DNA from: Paragyromitra xinjiangensis
Taxonomy: Eukaryota > Ascomycota > Pezizomycetes > Pezizales > Discinaceae
Direction: 5' to 3'
Assembly: GCA_038503065.1 (NCBI GenBank)
Contig: JBCAMK010000003.1
Coordinates: forward strand, 2,046,001 to 2,110,000
Length of the DNA stretch: 64,000 bases
This document shows positions 36,400-46,883 of the stretch, piece after piece. Position 1 is the stretch's first letter. Each line of letters begins with the position of its first letter. A program made the translations under genes and the position numbers. A model generated the notes under the pieces. The model did not search any database, had not been told where the DNA came from, and worked only from the letters and a program-made list of their open reading frames with translations.

Positions 36400-38069
36400 T
36401 CAACACGTAGCTATTATCTCAGAGCCCAGTCTCTCACCCTTCTTAACCTCACCAGCGCCCTCCGACTTGAGGTCGTAGGAGTGGGCTCCGAAGTAGTCCA
36501 GTTGCGCCTCCATGAACATTGTCGGTAAATGCTTTCCTGCGCAATACTTAAAATACTCTAGGCTCGCGCTCAGAGCCGGTCTGGAGAAAACCGTCAACTA
36601 ACCAAAACGAGGTAAGAAATCACCCTCGCAGACAGAGCCCTTACATATGAGCATCCCATTCCACAGCCTTTTGAACCACTTTCTTCAGCGCCGGTATAGT
36701 TCTCTTGATTTCTGCCGCCACAGATTCAGCCAATAAGACATTCTTCATTCCCTGATCTTCCTCAAACACCGGCTGCAGCAAATCCGCAATGTATTCACTT
36801 TCAATAATACACCCTGCTCTCCATATCTGAATACAATCACCCAACTTCACCCCCCAGCCTTCATCGTGACTCGCCCTAGCAATCAAATTCATCCCCTGCG
36901 TATAACTCGCCAGGAACCCGCAGTAAACGGCCTCTCTCAAGTCCTCAATAAACTCCGCCCTATCCTCAACATGTTGCTTTTTCGCAGCCGCAGCCCCACC
37001 AATAAGGTCGAAGAAGTTAAGACGTTCGCTACGATTCGCCGAGGCGATACGGTAGAAGTGGGCAGCAGAGATTGTGGGGGCGGATACGTGCCGGCGGGCG
37101 GCTTCCATGACAGACCAAACCCCGGTGCCTTCGGAGTTATCGGCGTCTTGGACGGCCTTGTCTTGGATGTCGTTGAGGATGTGGCCGGTTCCTTGGTCTT
37201 TTTTGCGGTGACAGATGTCTGCGCCGATTTGGACGAGGAAGGTGTTTTTCTGGCTTGTGTTAGTAGATTGGTTATGTGGGATTTAGTGCGAAGGGCATAT
37301 ACTAGTTCGCCCTCAGTGTTCCACGCCTTGAAGATCCGGGATATTTCATCCAGGTCTGTGTGGAGACACTTAAACAAGAGTTCCCAAGACTCGTTCATAA
37401 TCGATAACATCCCTTGCTCAATTCCATTATGCACCATCTTAACATAGTGTCCAGACCCCCCAGGCCCAATCTTCTTCACACAAGGCTTTCCGTTATGCTT
37501 CGCTGCAAACCTCTCAAGAACAGGCATAACCCTATCGAGAACACTTTCGTCTCCTCCAGGAGACATCGAAGGCCCTCGTCTCGCAGCTTGATACCCTCCC
37601 GAAACACCCATCCCCACGTATCCAATTCCTTCCTCCCTTAACTCCTTCTGTCTACGCTCTGAACTCAAGTACCACTCGTTCCCACCGTCGAGGATGATGT
37701 CACCCTTCTTGAGGAACGGCTTAATGGATTTGAGAACCTCGTCTGCTGGGTTTCCGTGTGTTATGCTGAAAACTAATAGCTTACCTTCGTCTTTCCCTAG
37801 GCCGTTGAAAAATGATTCGTAGTCTTTGTACCCGGAAACACTGCCTTTGATGTTTTGCTTTTCGGCGGAATATGTTTTTAGGCAGTTGTCGATGTTTTGC
37901 GCTTTGACGTCGAAAATTGATACCTGGAAATCATGTTCGGCGAAGAGCATGGCCATGTTACTGCCCATGCTTCCTGCACCGACTACCCCGATCTTTGGTA
38001 TTATTAGTATCTAGAAGTAATCTAGTCTTGGAATACAAAACGCACCTTCGTGAATTTTTGCTTCGACAT
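36400..38069 (-). CDS. gnd: 6-phosphogluconate dehydrogenase, decarboxylating
   Basis: Four exons, 38069-38046, 38010-37303, 37249-36645 and 36580-36400, give 505 residues. It oxidises 6-phosphogluconate to ribulose 5-phosphate with NADP in the pentose phosphate pathway. The Rossmann motif is GVVGAGSMGSNMA, followed by DGGNEW, MGVSGG, GPGGSGHYVKMVHNGIEQG (substrate-binding and catalytic Lys/Asn) and the C-terminal YFGAH segment, as in the family. Length is close to the usual 480-500. The C-terminal tail (LKSEGAGEVKKGERL) differs from the canonical housekeeping enzyme, and HNGIEQG replaces the usual HNGIEYG, so this may be the second paralogue seen in many filamentous fungi. It is divergent from the DUF2237 gene with a 268-bp spacer. 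Confidence 0.92.
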
Positions 38070-38337
38070 TTCGTCTACTATCTTCATACAATAGTTAACA
38101 GTAGAGAGCATACGACCAATGATGAATTCCCAGCGACCAAAACAGCAGGACGTTCCAATATTACCACAGTCTTGTAGATGTCTCACGTCACCAAAAGTCG
38201 AAACATTTCCTTGTGACGTCTAGATGACCTTCACTCATAGTGGGTTAGGGTTTTATGTGATTACATGACATCACACATTCCCGCTTCACAAAGACGACAT
38301 CCCTTCATAAAACGCTCTGATAATCCCTGAAATCATC
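38070..38337. promoter_or_regulatory. Divergent promoter, 6PGDH and DUF2237 genes
   Basis: Only 268 bp separates the two start codons, so both promoters must lie here. It includes GTGACGTC at 38213 (a CRE/bZIP-like core) and GTCACGTCACC-like bases near 38184, plus a single GGGTTAGGGTTTT. The shared bZIP-like cores are visible; their use is inferred. Confidence 0.45.
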
Positions 38338-39108
38338 ATGCAGAATATATCCCGCTTGATACGCACAAGAAATATGGCATCCACTTCTTCTATCCTACAA
38401 AATGTGAGCAATCCTTTCAGTTGCGCAATTGCTCGCTAGATGCGTACTGGGTAACCCATACCATAACAGCGTGTGAATGTGCTTGGGAAACCACTTATCG
38501 TGCACTCAACCAACCCAGTCACTGGGTTCTTTAGAAATGGCTTCTGCGATGTACGTACCCCAGCTCTACATCATTATTAGAATTATTTACTAACCTCCTT
38601 AGACCGACCCTAAGTTCAACCCCGCCAATTTAGAAAGTCCTGTACTAGAACAAAACTAACAGACCGCAGCGATATTGGAAAGTGAGAACTCACCACAGAT
38701 CAACCCGTCAACCTCAACTAACAGCCTCGCAAAGCCACACCATAGCGGGTATCGTGACCGAAAAATTCCTCGACTACTCCGCCGCCCAAGGCAACGATCT
38801 TCGCGGTGCCGGGCTAAAAGGAGGTTGCCGGTGGTGTCTCTGCGTCAACCGATGGAAGGAGGCATTTGACGCATACAAGAAGTAAGTCAGCCTTTCCCGT
38901 AAGAGAACATACAAACTGAACTCGGTGTTTTCTCTCCAGCGGCAAAGTCCCTGAGGACACAGTTCCTAAGGTCAACCTAGAAGCAACCCATATTCGTGCT
39001 CTCCAGAGTGGGGTTACGATGGATCAGCTTGATGAGTTTGCGCTTGGTAAGCAGAATCTGCATTTTTGGCTTTCGGGACCCCCGGTTATGGAGTCGCAGC
39101 TTCTTTAG
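38338..39108 (+). CDS. DUF2237 family protein
   Basis: Five exons, 38338-38403, 38470-38554, 38663-38681, 38735-38881 and 38940-39108, give 161 residues. Family hallmarks: NVLGKPL, NPVTGFFRNGFC, DIGNHTIAGIVTEKFLDYSA, QGNDLR, a RWCLCVNRWKEAF block with paired cysteines, and LEATH. Function of DUF2237 is unknown. The first 12 residues (MQNISRLIRTRN) are basic and amphipathic, like a mitochondrial presequence, and a second Met at 13 could give a shorter form. Exon 3 is 19 nt; it is required to restore the conserved SDIGNH segment. The C-terminus is uncertain: reading through gives the stop at 39108, but a donor at 39047 could instead splice to a short exon near 39122. Confidence 0.85.
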
Positions 39109-39754
39109 TCTTGGTTAATAGAGGGGGGTGCGATGTGCAATGCCTAACACTCTTTAGATGATACGGAGAAGTAATTTTATGCGTTGTGATTTTTTGCTTG
39201 CTGGTAATAACGTACTTACCGCCTAACCCCACAATACGGTCATCCAATCTTGAACTTCCCTTAAAGAACGGAATTACCTCCGCCAGCCACATCCCCCCTG
39301 ACATGAAACGGAAACACCAACTCATACCACGCTATTAGATTCAATCCAATACAACTTTAAGATAGCAAGGCAGCAAATCTCAATTGAGGCTCAGTAACCC
39401 AGCCGTTGTGTAACACTGTGTAACGTAACTCAGTATGCTTAAGCGAAAACCATCAAAGACATCAAGCTTAATTCCCTACTGCCTTGGGAGCGCGCTGCCT
39501 CCACCACAAAGAAACAGTGCCACTGTTAATTAACTAACTACTCTTTCCTTTTTTCATTGCGGATCTAACCTCGCGGTCTCTGACTTGGAACCCTTTTATA
39601 TATTCACCTTCCTTCTCCATGGGAAGAACAAAGGCATACTATACTAACTAGATAAATTACTCTACTGGGACACGCATTGTCTTTACTTCTCAATACAAAT
39701 CCCACAACTACACATCAACGATTCCCACGAAGCTGCCACCATACACAGCTAACT
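39109..39754. other. Intergenic
   Basis: 3' flank of the DUF2237 gene and promoter of the ankyrin/Trp-rich gene. I see no supportable coding sequence. Confidence 0.4.
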
Positions 39755-41502
39755 ATGGCTCCAAAGAAAACCTATGGTGGGCCCAGCACCACCCAAGTTC
39801 CCTCTCGATCTCCATCACCAGCCTCATCCACCTCATCCACTTCATTCACCTCATCATCATCATCAGAAATCCACCAGATCATCCCCACACGCAGACCACC
39901 CCCCTCAGGAACACGACAACCACCACCACCACCAGATGAAGCCCCCGAACCAGCACCAGAATACACCGCGCACGAGCTCCTCAGTCCAAGCCCACCCGAC
40001 ATCAGCGAAGACTCCACACCCCCACACTACCAAATCGACTCCCCACCCATCCCACTATTCTTCCAAGCAATCATCGACGGCGACGAACCACAACTCCAAC
40101 GACTTCTATCCCACGATCCAGAACTAGTAAACGAAAAAGACCCACAAGACCGCACCCCATTATACCGCGCCGTCATCGCCTACAATGGCCAAATCGAAAT
40201 CGTCAAACTCCTCCTCGAATCCGGCGCATCCGTAAACGAATGGAGCACAGAGGTAACTTCAATCCAACCCATCCCCCAAATCCATATTAACACCCCCCAC
40301 AGGTAACACCCCATAAACACCGGCTCACCCACACTAAGTCCAAAACCCAACGAACAGCCCTCATGGCCGCCAGCTCCCACAACCGTCTCCCCATCGTCAG
40401 ACTTCTCCTCTCCCCTCCCTACAACGCAGACTCATCCCTCGTAGCCACCGACGGCCAACACGCCCTCCGTCTCGCATCCGCCGCCGGTGCAAGGGAGATT
40501 GTACAGCTTCTTCCATCCCTCCGTGCTGGTGGCTGGAAACGAGTGAAACATCGCTCTAAGGACCATGTCGAGGTTATTAAAAAGACTGGGGAGAAGATGT
40601 ATAAGGTTGGGAAGGTGATCGTGTGGCATATACCCAAGTTCTTCTTATACCGTGTGCCGAAGGGGATATTGGAGTGTTTTTGGGAGTTTCTAAAGGCGAT
40701 AGGGAAGGGTATGGCGAAGGGGATGAAGGCCACATGGGAGGGAATAAAGAAGCTCCCTGGTGTGGCGCAGAGGTTTTCGGTCTGGCTCCCGGGAGCGATG
40801 TGGACTGCGATTAAGGGGACTCCTGGAGCTCTGCAGATGATCACAATGAAGATCTGGGCTGCAGTTAAGGCGTTTGCGAAGTGGATTTGGGAGGCGGTTA
40901 CGGTGGAGCTTCCGAGGGCGACTGTGCAGGTTCTTAAGTTCCTGGTGAGGGTTGTGAAGTGGTTTTGGAAGTTCCTTACGGTGACGTTTCCAAAGTACAC
41001 TGTGGCTGCGGTGAAGTTGTTTTGGAGGATTGTTAAAGCACTGTCAAAATGGATTTGGGATATCATTACTGTTCGTGTTCCGAAGGTTTCGGTGATGGTC
41101 TATCGTGCTATTATCGATGCGCTTGGGATAGCTTGGGAGACGTTCGTGAAGATAGTTATGGCGATTGCGTCTTTGCTGCATACGTTTGTTTCTTTCCTGC
41201 TGAAGAAATGCACATTGGCGAACCTCGTACAAGGGGTGAAGCACACGTTCAATTTCATCTTCGTGTCTATTCCGATAACGATTTGGAAAGGGTTGGAGGG
41301 CACATATAATCTCTGTTATAAGGTCGTCAAGGGACTGTTTGGATGTCTTGGATGGCTTTTTTGGAAGTTGGGGGAGTGTCTGGTAGCGGGGGCGATGTGG
41401 TTTCCGGCTATGATAGGAAAGATTTTGTTGAGCTGTGGAAAGATCCTGGTGGGGGCATTGAAGGAGGTGAGGCTTTGGGTGAATCCGAAGGCGAATGTGT
41501 GA
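39755..41502 (+). CDS. Ankyrin protein with C-terminal Trp-rich amphipathic repeats
   Basis: Two exons, 39755-40252 and 40339-41502, give 553 residues. Residues 1-100 are Ser/Pro-rich and disordered. Three to four ankyrin-like units follow (LFFQAIIDGDEPQLQRLL, TPLYRAVIAYNGQIEIVKLL, TALMAASSHNRLPIVRLL, HALRLASAAGAREIVQLL). From about residue 230 to the end the protein is a run of basic, Trp/Val/Lys-rich segments without ordinary TM spacing. The clearest are three tandem units of 26-28 residues with pattern VK-x-hydrophobic-x-KW-aromatic-W-x-x-hydrophobic-TV-x-x-P-K/R, each ending in TV or SV plus a hydrophobic stretch. Less regular copies extend to both sides. The segment looks membrane-interacting. 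No named domain is recognised. Base composition shifts from C-rich to G-rich at the junction of the two halves. Confidence 0.85.
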
Positions 41503-41954
41503 GTACGGATAGAGTGAAAGTCTCTTTACATCCTCCTTTCTACAGGGGTTTTACGAATTTTCTTGGGAGTGGGATTTTTGTTCATGTTTTGTAAGGATTT
41601 CGGGGCTTAGGGGGTTTGAGGTGTTGTGCTATTCTGTCACTTAGCGTTGCTATTTAAGCTTTACTTCTTTTTCTACTTAAAATAATTATCTATCTTCGTT
41701 CTTGCGACGACTATAAAATTGACCTCGTGAAATTGGTAAAGCTACAGTACAAAACTTTGAATAGTATGTCCTTTTTTCACGGATCTAGCTACACTAAAGA
41801 AGAGGTTCACGCTAGCAGTATCATAACTAGTCACTCGCACTAGCGTTACGAAACAAAAATTGGTATAACCAAACAAGACATTCTACAAACTAAAATACAA
41901 CTCAAAACAACCCTAACCCAAGCACTGATCCAAAATAAATCAAAAAAAGGTATC
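41503..41954. other. Convergent 3' region
   Basis: Between the ankyrin/Trp-rich stop and the nuclease stop. AT-rich, no gene seen. One telomere-like unit (AACCCTAACCC) near 41909 is incomplete. Confidence 0.4.
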
Positions 41955-43062
41955 TCAACGCCTAGGTACTTTCACTTTCCCCCACCAGCCACCCGCATTC
42001 CCAAACACTTTCTTAAATCCATGTACCAACGCATCCTGCACACCTTCCTCCTCCTCCGCTGCCAGAAACTCCTGATCAGATCCAGCCGCGCCACGTACAT
42101 CCGCCTCCTTCACCTCCTCCCCTCTCTCAGCATCCCCCAGTCCAGTCTTCCCAGCAATAATCATATTCAAATACCCCGCCAACCTCCACCCAGCTCTCGC
42201 AACCAACCCATCAACAATCGGCACAGCCCCCTGGAAATACTCCCCACTCAGCTCCTGCCCCTCAAACCCAGTCGGATAAGTCGCCGGCAAAACATAATCA
42301 CACATCCACCTATTCGACTCCGTCGCCCAAACCAACGCACACTCCTCCGCCTTCCCCGGATCAACACAAGCACTCCAGTCCCCACGCTCCCCAGTATATT
42401 TCCCATACTCAATTTCATCGTAGAGCGTGTCTGCCCAAGCGACAGCATGACGAACAGCAGACCCGCCTTGGTGTTTCTCAGCAATAGATGAATCCCAAAC
42501 ATGGTGGAGGTTCGTGTGTTGTCGTCCCCACATAACATGGATCTGATTACCGCCGCGGAGAAGGTCCTCAGTGTGAAGTGGCTGATGGATATCGCCAAGG
42601 AAATGGATAATAAACTTCAGCGCCATAGAACGCTCATAGAACGAGATCTCATCATCCGTGACTCTGGCCGTCTACACAGGTCAGCACAGCCCAGCTTACA
42701 AGGGTAGCCACACATACCATATTAACGATCGCAGACACAATACAGCCTTCATCGCCATGGCAGTCCCGGTTATAGTCCACCCCGCAGGTATGTGGCGGAT
42801 TATCCTTCGAGTCGATCCAGTGCCAGGGCGCAGAGTAGCGGCCATCAGGAGTATGAGCGTAGTAATCTGGCCAGGTCGAAGCCGTGACCATATTCTGCGA
42901 GCCGGGCAGTAGCCCTTTAACCCATGCCGCGGTTTCCGGGAGGAGATAACGAGATGCGAGGAGAGCAACGGTACGGTGACCGAGCATGCCCCAGGCAGCT
43001 GTGGAAGATGTGAAGACAGTTAAGCCCGTCAGGGCTGGGACGAGCAGTGATGTTGGACGCAT
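41955..43062 (-). CDS. S1/P1 nuclease, secreted
   Basis: Two exons, 43062-42718 and 42671-41955, give 353 residues. These are zinc-dependent, single-strand-preferring nucleases that also remove 3'-phosphates. The start chosen is the ATG giving a 23-residue signal peptide ending TSSTAA, because mature S1/P1 enzymes begin with a tryptophan that binds zinc; here the mature protein would start WGMLGHRTV. Other zinc ligands are visible: His of LGH, Asp of WPD, His of PWHWID, and the FIIHFLGDIHQPLH and LHHVWD motifs. Cysteines of DCHGDEGC and CVDP fit disulphides. The C-terminal extension (about 50 residues, acidic then basic) is longer than in the classic enzymes. Likely a secreted nutrient-scavenging nuclease. 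Confidence 0.93.
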
Positions 43063-43679
43063 AGTGTTGTTTGATGAAGAGCTCAAGGGGTGAAACTCAA
43101 AGATAAGGAAGAACTTCCCCGGTCTCTAAGCCACGCGCGTGACGCGGGAACACCCGTGACACGGCGTGGTTAGCATCACGCTAGCTGGATAGAGCGAGGC
43201 CAAGAATGGTGATCTGCGTAACTTTTTCATGAACTAAATTAGATAGAAGCTGTTTAAAAGTGTCTTTTATGGTACATCACACTATAGAGTAACTCAAGTA
43301 ACACTTCCCACATTTTTCCCATTTCTCTGGATGCACATACCAATCACACTCCATCACTCGTATAATTTACGCACCAGAAGCCGATTGGGTTAACACTTCC
43401 CATCTCTCGCATGGAAATGTCTTACCAACGCCACGAAACCCCACCCTCAATGGAAGCGGATCCAAACGGGAAGATCCTTCTATCAATGGTAGCACGAACA
43501 TTTGTATCTCAACCAAATCATGAAGTAATTAGAAAAATAAAAAACACAGCGGCTGAGCCTGCAAGGCGTCGAAATAGAACCCCTAGGATCTGCTGGCACA
43601 GGTATAAATAAAGCCATAGCCAAAACACCCTTTACCTCGCATACGCAGCCTTCACAGAAAACCCGCATTAACTCTAACA
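43063..43679. other. Divergent intergenic region
   Basis: Promoters of the nuclease (minus) and of the small membrane protein (plus). A 66-codon plus frame at 43411-43611 lacks recognisable content. Confidence 0.4.
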
Positions 43680-44117
43680 ATGCCAAACCCTACCCCTCCA
43701 TGGCAGTCCACCACTTTCCTTACAGTCCGCTTACTCCAATGCGTTCTTTCTATCTGCGCCGTAGTGATAAGCTACGATTTTATGAGCCTTAGCGGCGAAA
43801 TGTATATCTCTCGTTAAACTCTCTACACGATACTAACTGAGTGTAGGCCCTCGATGTATACATTCACTCTCGCGTGTTTAACCGCCAAACACCTAATCTT
43901 TGACATATTTAACTACGTCTCCAACACCTCCCCGCGCCCGGGGAAAACAGTACTCGATGAATCTGTCCTTCTCACAATGTGGGCTGGTGCGATTATTTTG
44001 ATCTGGCCTATGCAGGAAACAGAGTGTGACTATGTCAATGGGATATTCCCGTGGGTAGCGGCGTGCAGGGTATTTGGGAAGGGTTTCGGGTTTCGGACGG
44101 TTGTGCTGGAAGCGTAG
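43680..44117 (+). CDS. Small membrane protein, 130 residues
   Basis: Two exons, 43680-43801 and 43847-44117, joined by a 45-nt intron with a GTATAT donor, a perfect TACTAAC branch site and a GTGTAG acceptor. The N-terminal exon gives one hydrophobic span (LLQCVLSICAVVISYDFMSL). The second exon gives a span starting MYTFTLACLTAKHLIFDIF and a third (TMWAGAIILIWPM), then a short tail. It resembles the four-TM (MARVEL-like) style of small fungal membrane proteins, but that family assignment is a guess. No homologue is recognised with certainty. Confidence 0.65.
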
Positions 44118-44520
44118 GTTTAGATAGTAGTGTTTCGTAAAGGGATTGCTGAGCTGATAGTGTGCTAGGTTGTCGTTGCTTCCAACGGTGGTGATGGCTT
44201 CTATGGCGTACTTGTATCCGCCAGTGGGTCGGGATAGTAGAGATGTAGCGTGGGAGGAGATTAAGGCGCATATGGCGGCGGCGCGGAAGCATGGTATATA
44301 GAGGTGTCGTTTTTGGTGGGCTTTTTGGGTGCTGGGTGGGTTTACCATAAGGAATTTTCATTTGTACCTTCATTTTGTTGGTCTCGAGTGATACGTTGTG
44401 AACCCGGAAAGATAAATATACGCACGATTCTCTATAGCTAGTAAAGTACAAAAACAACCCTTGGAAACATAACAACCATAACATAAACACAATCCCAACA
44501 CCATGTAGAAATAAACCCAA
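44118..44520. other. Convergent 3' region
   Basis: 403 bp between the stops of the small membrane protein and pirin. Frames on the minus strand here are antisense to the small membrane gene and do not look real. Confidence 0.4.
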
Positions 44521-45700
44521 CTAATGTGCCATCCTCTTCCCAATCTCCGACTCCCAATCCTTAGCCCTTTCAAACCCATTCATATGGCCATGATAATCCC
44601 GCATAGCCTGATACACCTGCTCGTTCGTATTAAGCACAAATGGGCCATGCTGCACCACGGGCTGATCCAACGGCTGTCCCGCAATAATAACTGCAAATCC
44701 ATTAGCACAAATCTCCGGAGCATCAACCCAGAAAACTCACCAAACCTCGCATCCTCACTTGCCCCCTCCTCGACACTAACCTCCACCCCATCCCCCTCCT
44801 GCTCAAACACAACATTATGAAACCTCCCCACCTTCCTCTCACCAACCACCACACTCCCCTCCAACGTATAAATAAACGCATTCCACCCTACCGGTAACCC
44901 CTGCACGACCCTCCCCCCCTTCTTCACCGCCACATCTAGTATCCAAACCGGCGTATACGCCAAATCCCTCACCGACTCCACCCCATGGCTCACCCCCGAA
45001 ATCACCTTAATCTTCACCCTCCCCTCATCCGCCGTCACAACCGGTATCTCCTCCGCCCTCAAATCCCTATACCGCGGTTCACAGAATTTCAGCTCACTCG
45101 GTAAATCCACCCATAACTGCAACCCAACATTCGGCGTCCCATCTTTCGAAATCCCCGGCATCTCAGCATGCATTATCCCCCGTCCGGCCGTCATAAACTG
45201 TAGATCCCCAGCATTAATCGATCCTGCGTTTCCAGCGAAATCTTCGTGATCAACAGATCCTTCGAGGAGGTAGGTTATTGTTTCTTGCCCACTACACAAG
45301 TTAGTTATTAACCTGCTCGCTTGCTCGCTAGAGGTACCTACCGGTGCGGATGATCGGGGAATCCGGCGCCTTCGCCGATCGTAAAGTGGTCTAGCATAAG
45401 GAATGGACTGAAGTTGCGGAGTTTTGCAGTTCCGACGGAGCGACGGACTCGTGCGCCGGCGCCTTCGGATTGTTCGATTGCTTCAAAGACTTTTGCGATC
45501 TGGCGGGGGGTGGACATTGTTTCTGGGAGTGGAGTTGGCTCGAAGAGTGCTGTGGTGGTAGTTGTAGGGAATAGGTTGGGTAGGAAGCGGTCTTTAAGTG
45601 TTAGAAGGATCTCAGATGAGCTGTTGGAGTAATGTTTTCGACAGTAGTAGGTCAGGTAGATGCTGAAGATGCCGATAACGAGTTGATCGAAGATGCGCAT
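44521..45700 (-). CDS. Pirin-like cupin protein
   Basis: Three exons, 45700-45342, 45291-44741 and 44690-44521, give 359 residues; starting at Met62 (45517) gives 298, the usual pirin size. Pirins are two-cupin, iron-binding nuclear proteins; some have quercetinase activity. The metal site is visible as HPHRG and HAEMP, with FLMLDHF and GWNAFIYTLEGS in the two barrels and IAGQPLDQPVVQHGPFVLN near the end. The extra 61 residues contain a hydrophobic stretch (LVIGIFSIYLTYY) followed by a basic Ser/Thr segment, so the long form would carry a signal anchor or targeting peptide. The core starting MSTPRQIAKVFEAIEQ is unambiguous; which ATG is used is not. Confidence 0.93.
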
Positions 45701-46204
45701 TGTAAGTACGAGAGGAGGTGGATAGAAAAAAGAGGGGATTTATACACGGTGCATGAATTGTGACGAACGATATAGACTGTGGTAGAAATCGCTGATACTA
45801 AGAATTGGTGATGATGATAAAACCACAATTGTCATGCTTATTTGGCGAGTTGTGTTCCTGCGGCTCTGATAGCGTAATCCGGGGTTGTTGATGCAGTAAG
45901 CAGTGACAAACCACCCATGCAGCTGCACCATGAAATCATGCGAATAACAAACTCCATCTCTCGCTTGCTGTGACGTTGCGGTAACAGGAGATGTAACCCT
46001 AACCCTAGCACGGATCTATCGGGGTAGCACCTGTAAGCTCATGTTACACAGACGTCCACAGCATGCGCCTCGGGAGACACTATCAACATCCACACGTCTC
46101 GGCATCAAGAGCGCGTAGTAAAAATACAACACAATCTCTCCGAGGAGAAGAAAGAAAAAATTAATTTTCCAAAAAAAACTGTTTCAAAGGAGAATTGAAC
46201 GTTA
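45701..46204. other. Intergenic between pirin and the initiator tRNA
   Basis: Upstream region of the pirin gene. It includes a two-copy telomere-like tract at 45994-46006. No coding sequence seen. Confidence 0.4.
45994..46006 (-). repeat. Two-copy telomere-like repeat, intergenic
   Basis: TAACCCTAACCCT, about 300 bp upstream of the pirin start and 200 bp from the tRNA gene. Confidence 0.8.
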
Positions 46205-46276
46205 TAGCAGCACCACGTTTCGATCGTGGGACCTCCGGGTTATGAGCCCGGCGCGCTTCCGCTGCGCCATGTTGCT
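46205..46276 (-). tRNA. Initiator tRNA-Met (CAT)
   Basis: A 72-nt gene without intron. D-arm GCGCAGCGGAAGCGC, anticodon stem CCGGG-CTCATAA-CCCGG with anticodon CAT, and a T-arm loop reading GATCGAAAC rather than the elongator TTCAAAT type. The AUCGAAA T-loop, A1-T72 pair and CCCGG/CCGGG anticodon stem identify the eukaryotic initiator. The acceptor stem AGCAACA / TGCTGCT has one A-C mismatch at pair 5. Confidence 0.93.
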
Positions 46277-46883
46277 GCGGCGGTTGGTTTTATTTTGGGG
46301 TATTTGAAGTACTTTGAATGACTTTGTATTGGGTTGTGGTTCTGAGTGAGACTGATGCCGCTGTGCTTGAATACATGTAAGGTACATCTATGTCCTGTCA
46401 CGAGTGATGACTTATGAGGCGGTCATATCATGTCACTCGACTGTCCTTTTCCTTATAAGCCCACTCAGTAAACAGCAAACACCAACTCTTCCTACACACA
46501 GGATCCCCAAAGATTGATTGATACCATTGAAATTAAGATAAAATACTTTAGTTATTCCCCCAAACCAGAAAAATACAGAAAACCTCTCCAATTCCCTCGG
46601 AATAACCGAACGAACATAAGAAAGAAACCACTCGTAACTACAGGACGAACAACCCCCGACTCCCCTTCTACCATCGTAAGAGGTTGTTGGTGGACCATAA
46701 ACACTTTTTCGTGCAAGAGAAATTAAGAGAATCGAACAAAAGAACAAAACACGATCGCTCCTCGCAATGTGACCGCAATGAAGGACAGGAAACATAATCG
46801 TAATAGCACAACAAGCGTTCCTCCGAAGACGATGCTATCCAACACCTCTTCTACCTCCTGGCATTCTACTACTGCCCGCCTTG
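46277..46883. other. Intergenic
   Basis: 5' flank of the tRNA and 3' flank of the 781-aa gene. The 120-codon minus frame at 46433-46795 is not supported by composition or domain. Confidence 0.4.

Noticed and set aside
38600..38681. A separate exon beginning at 38606 (TDPKFNPANLE) in the DUF2237 gene
   Set aside because: Using it would need a 26-nt intron, too short to splice. The donor at 38555 gives the family spacing exactly.
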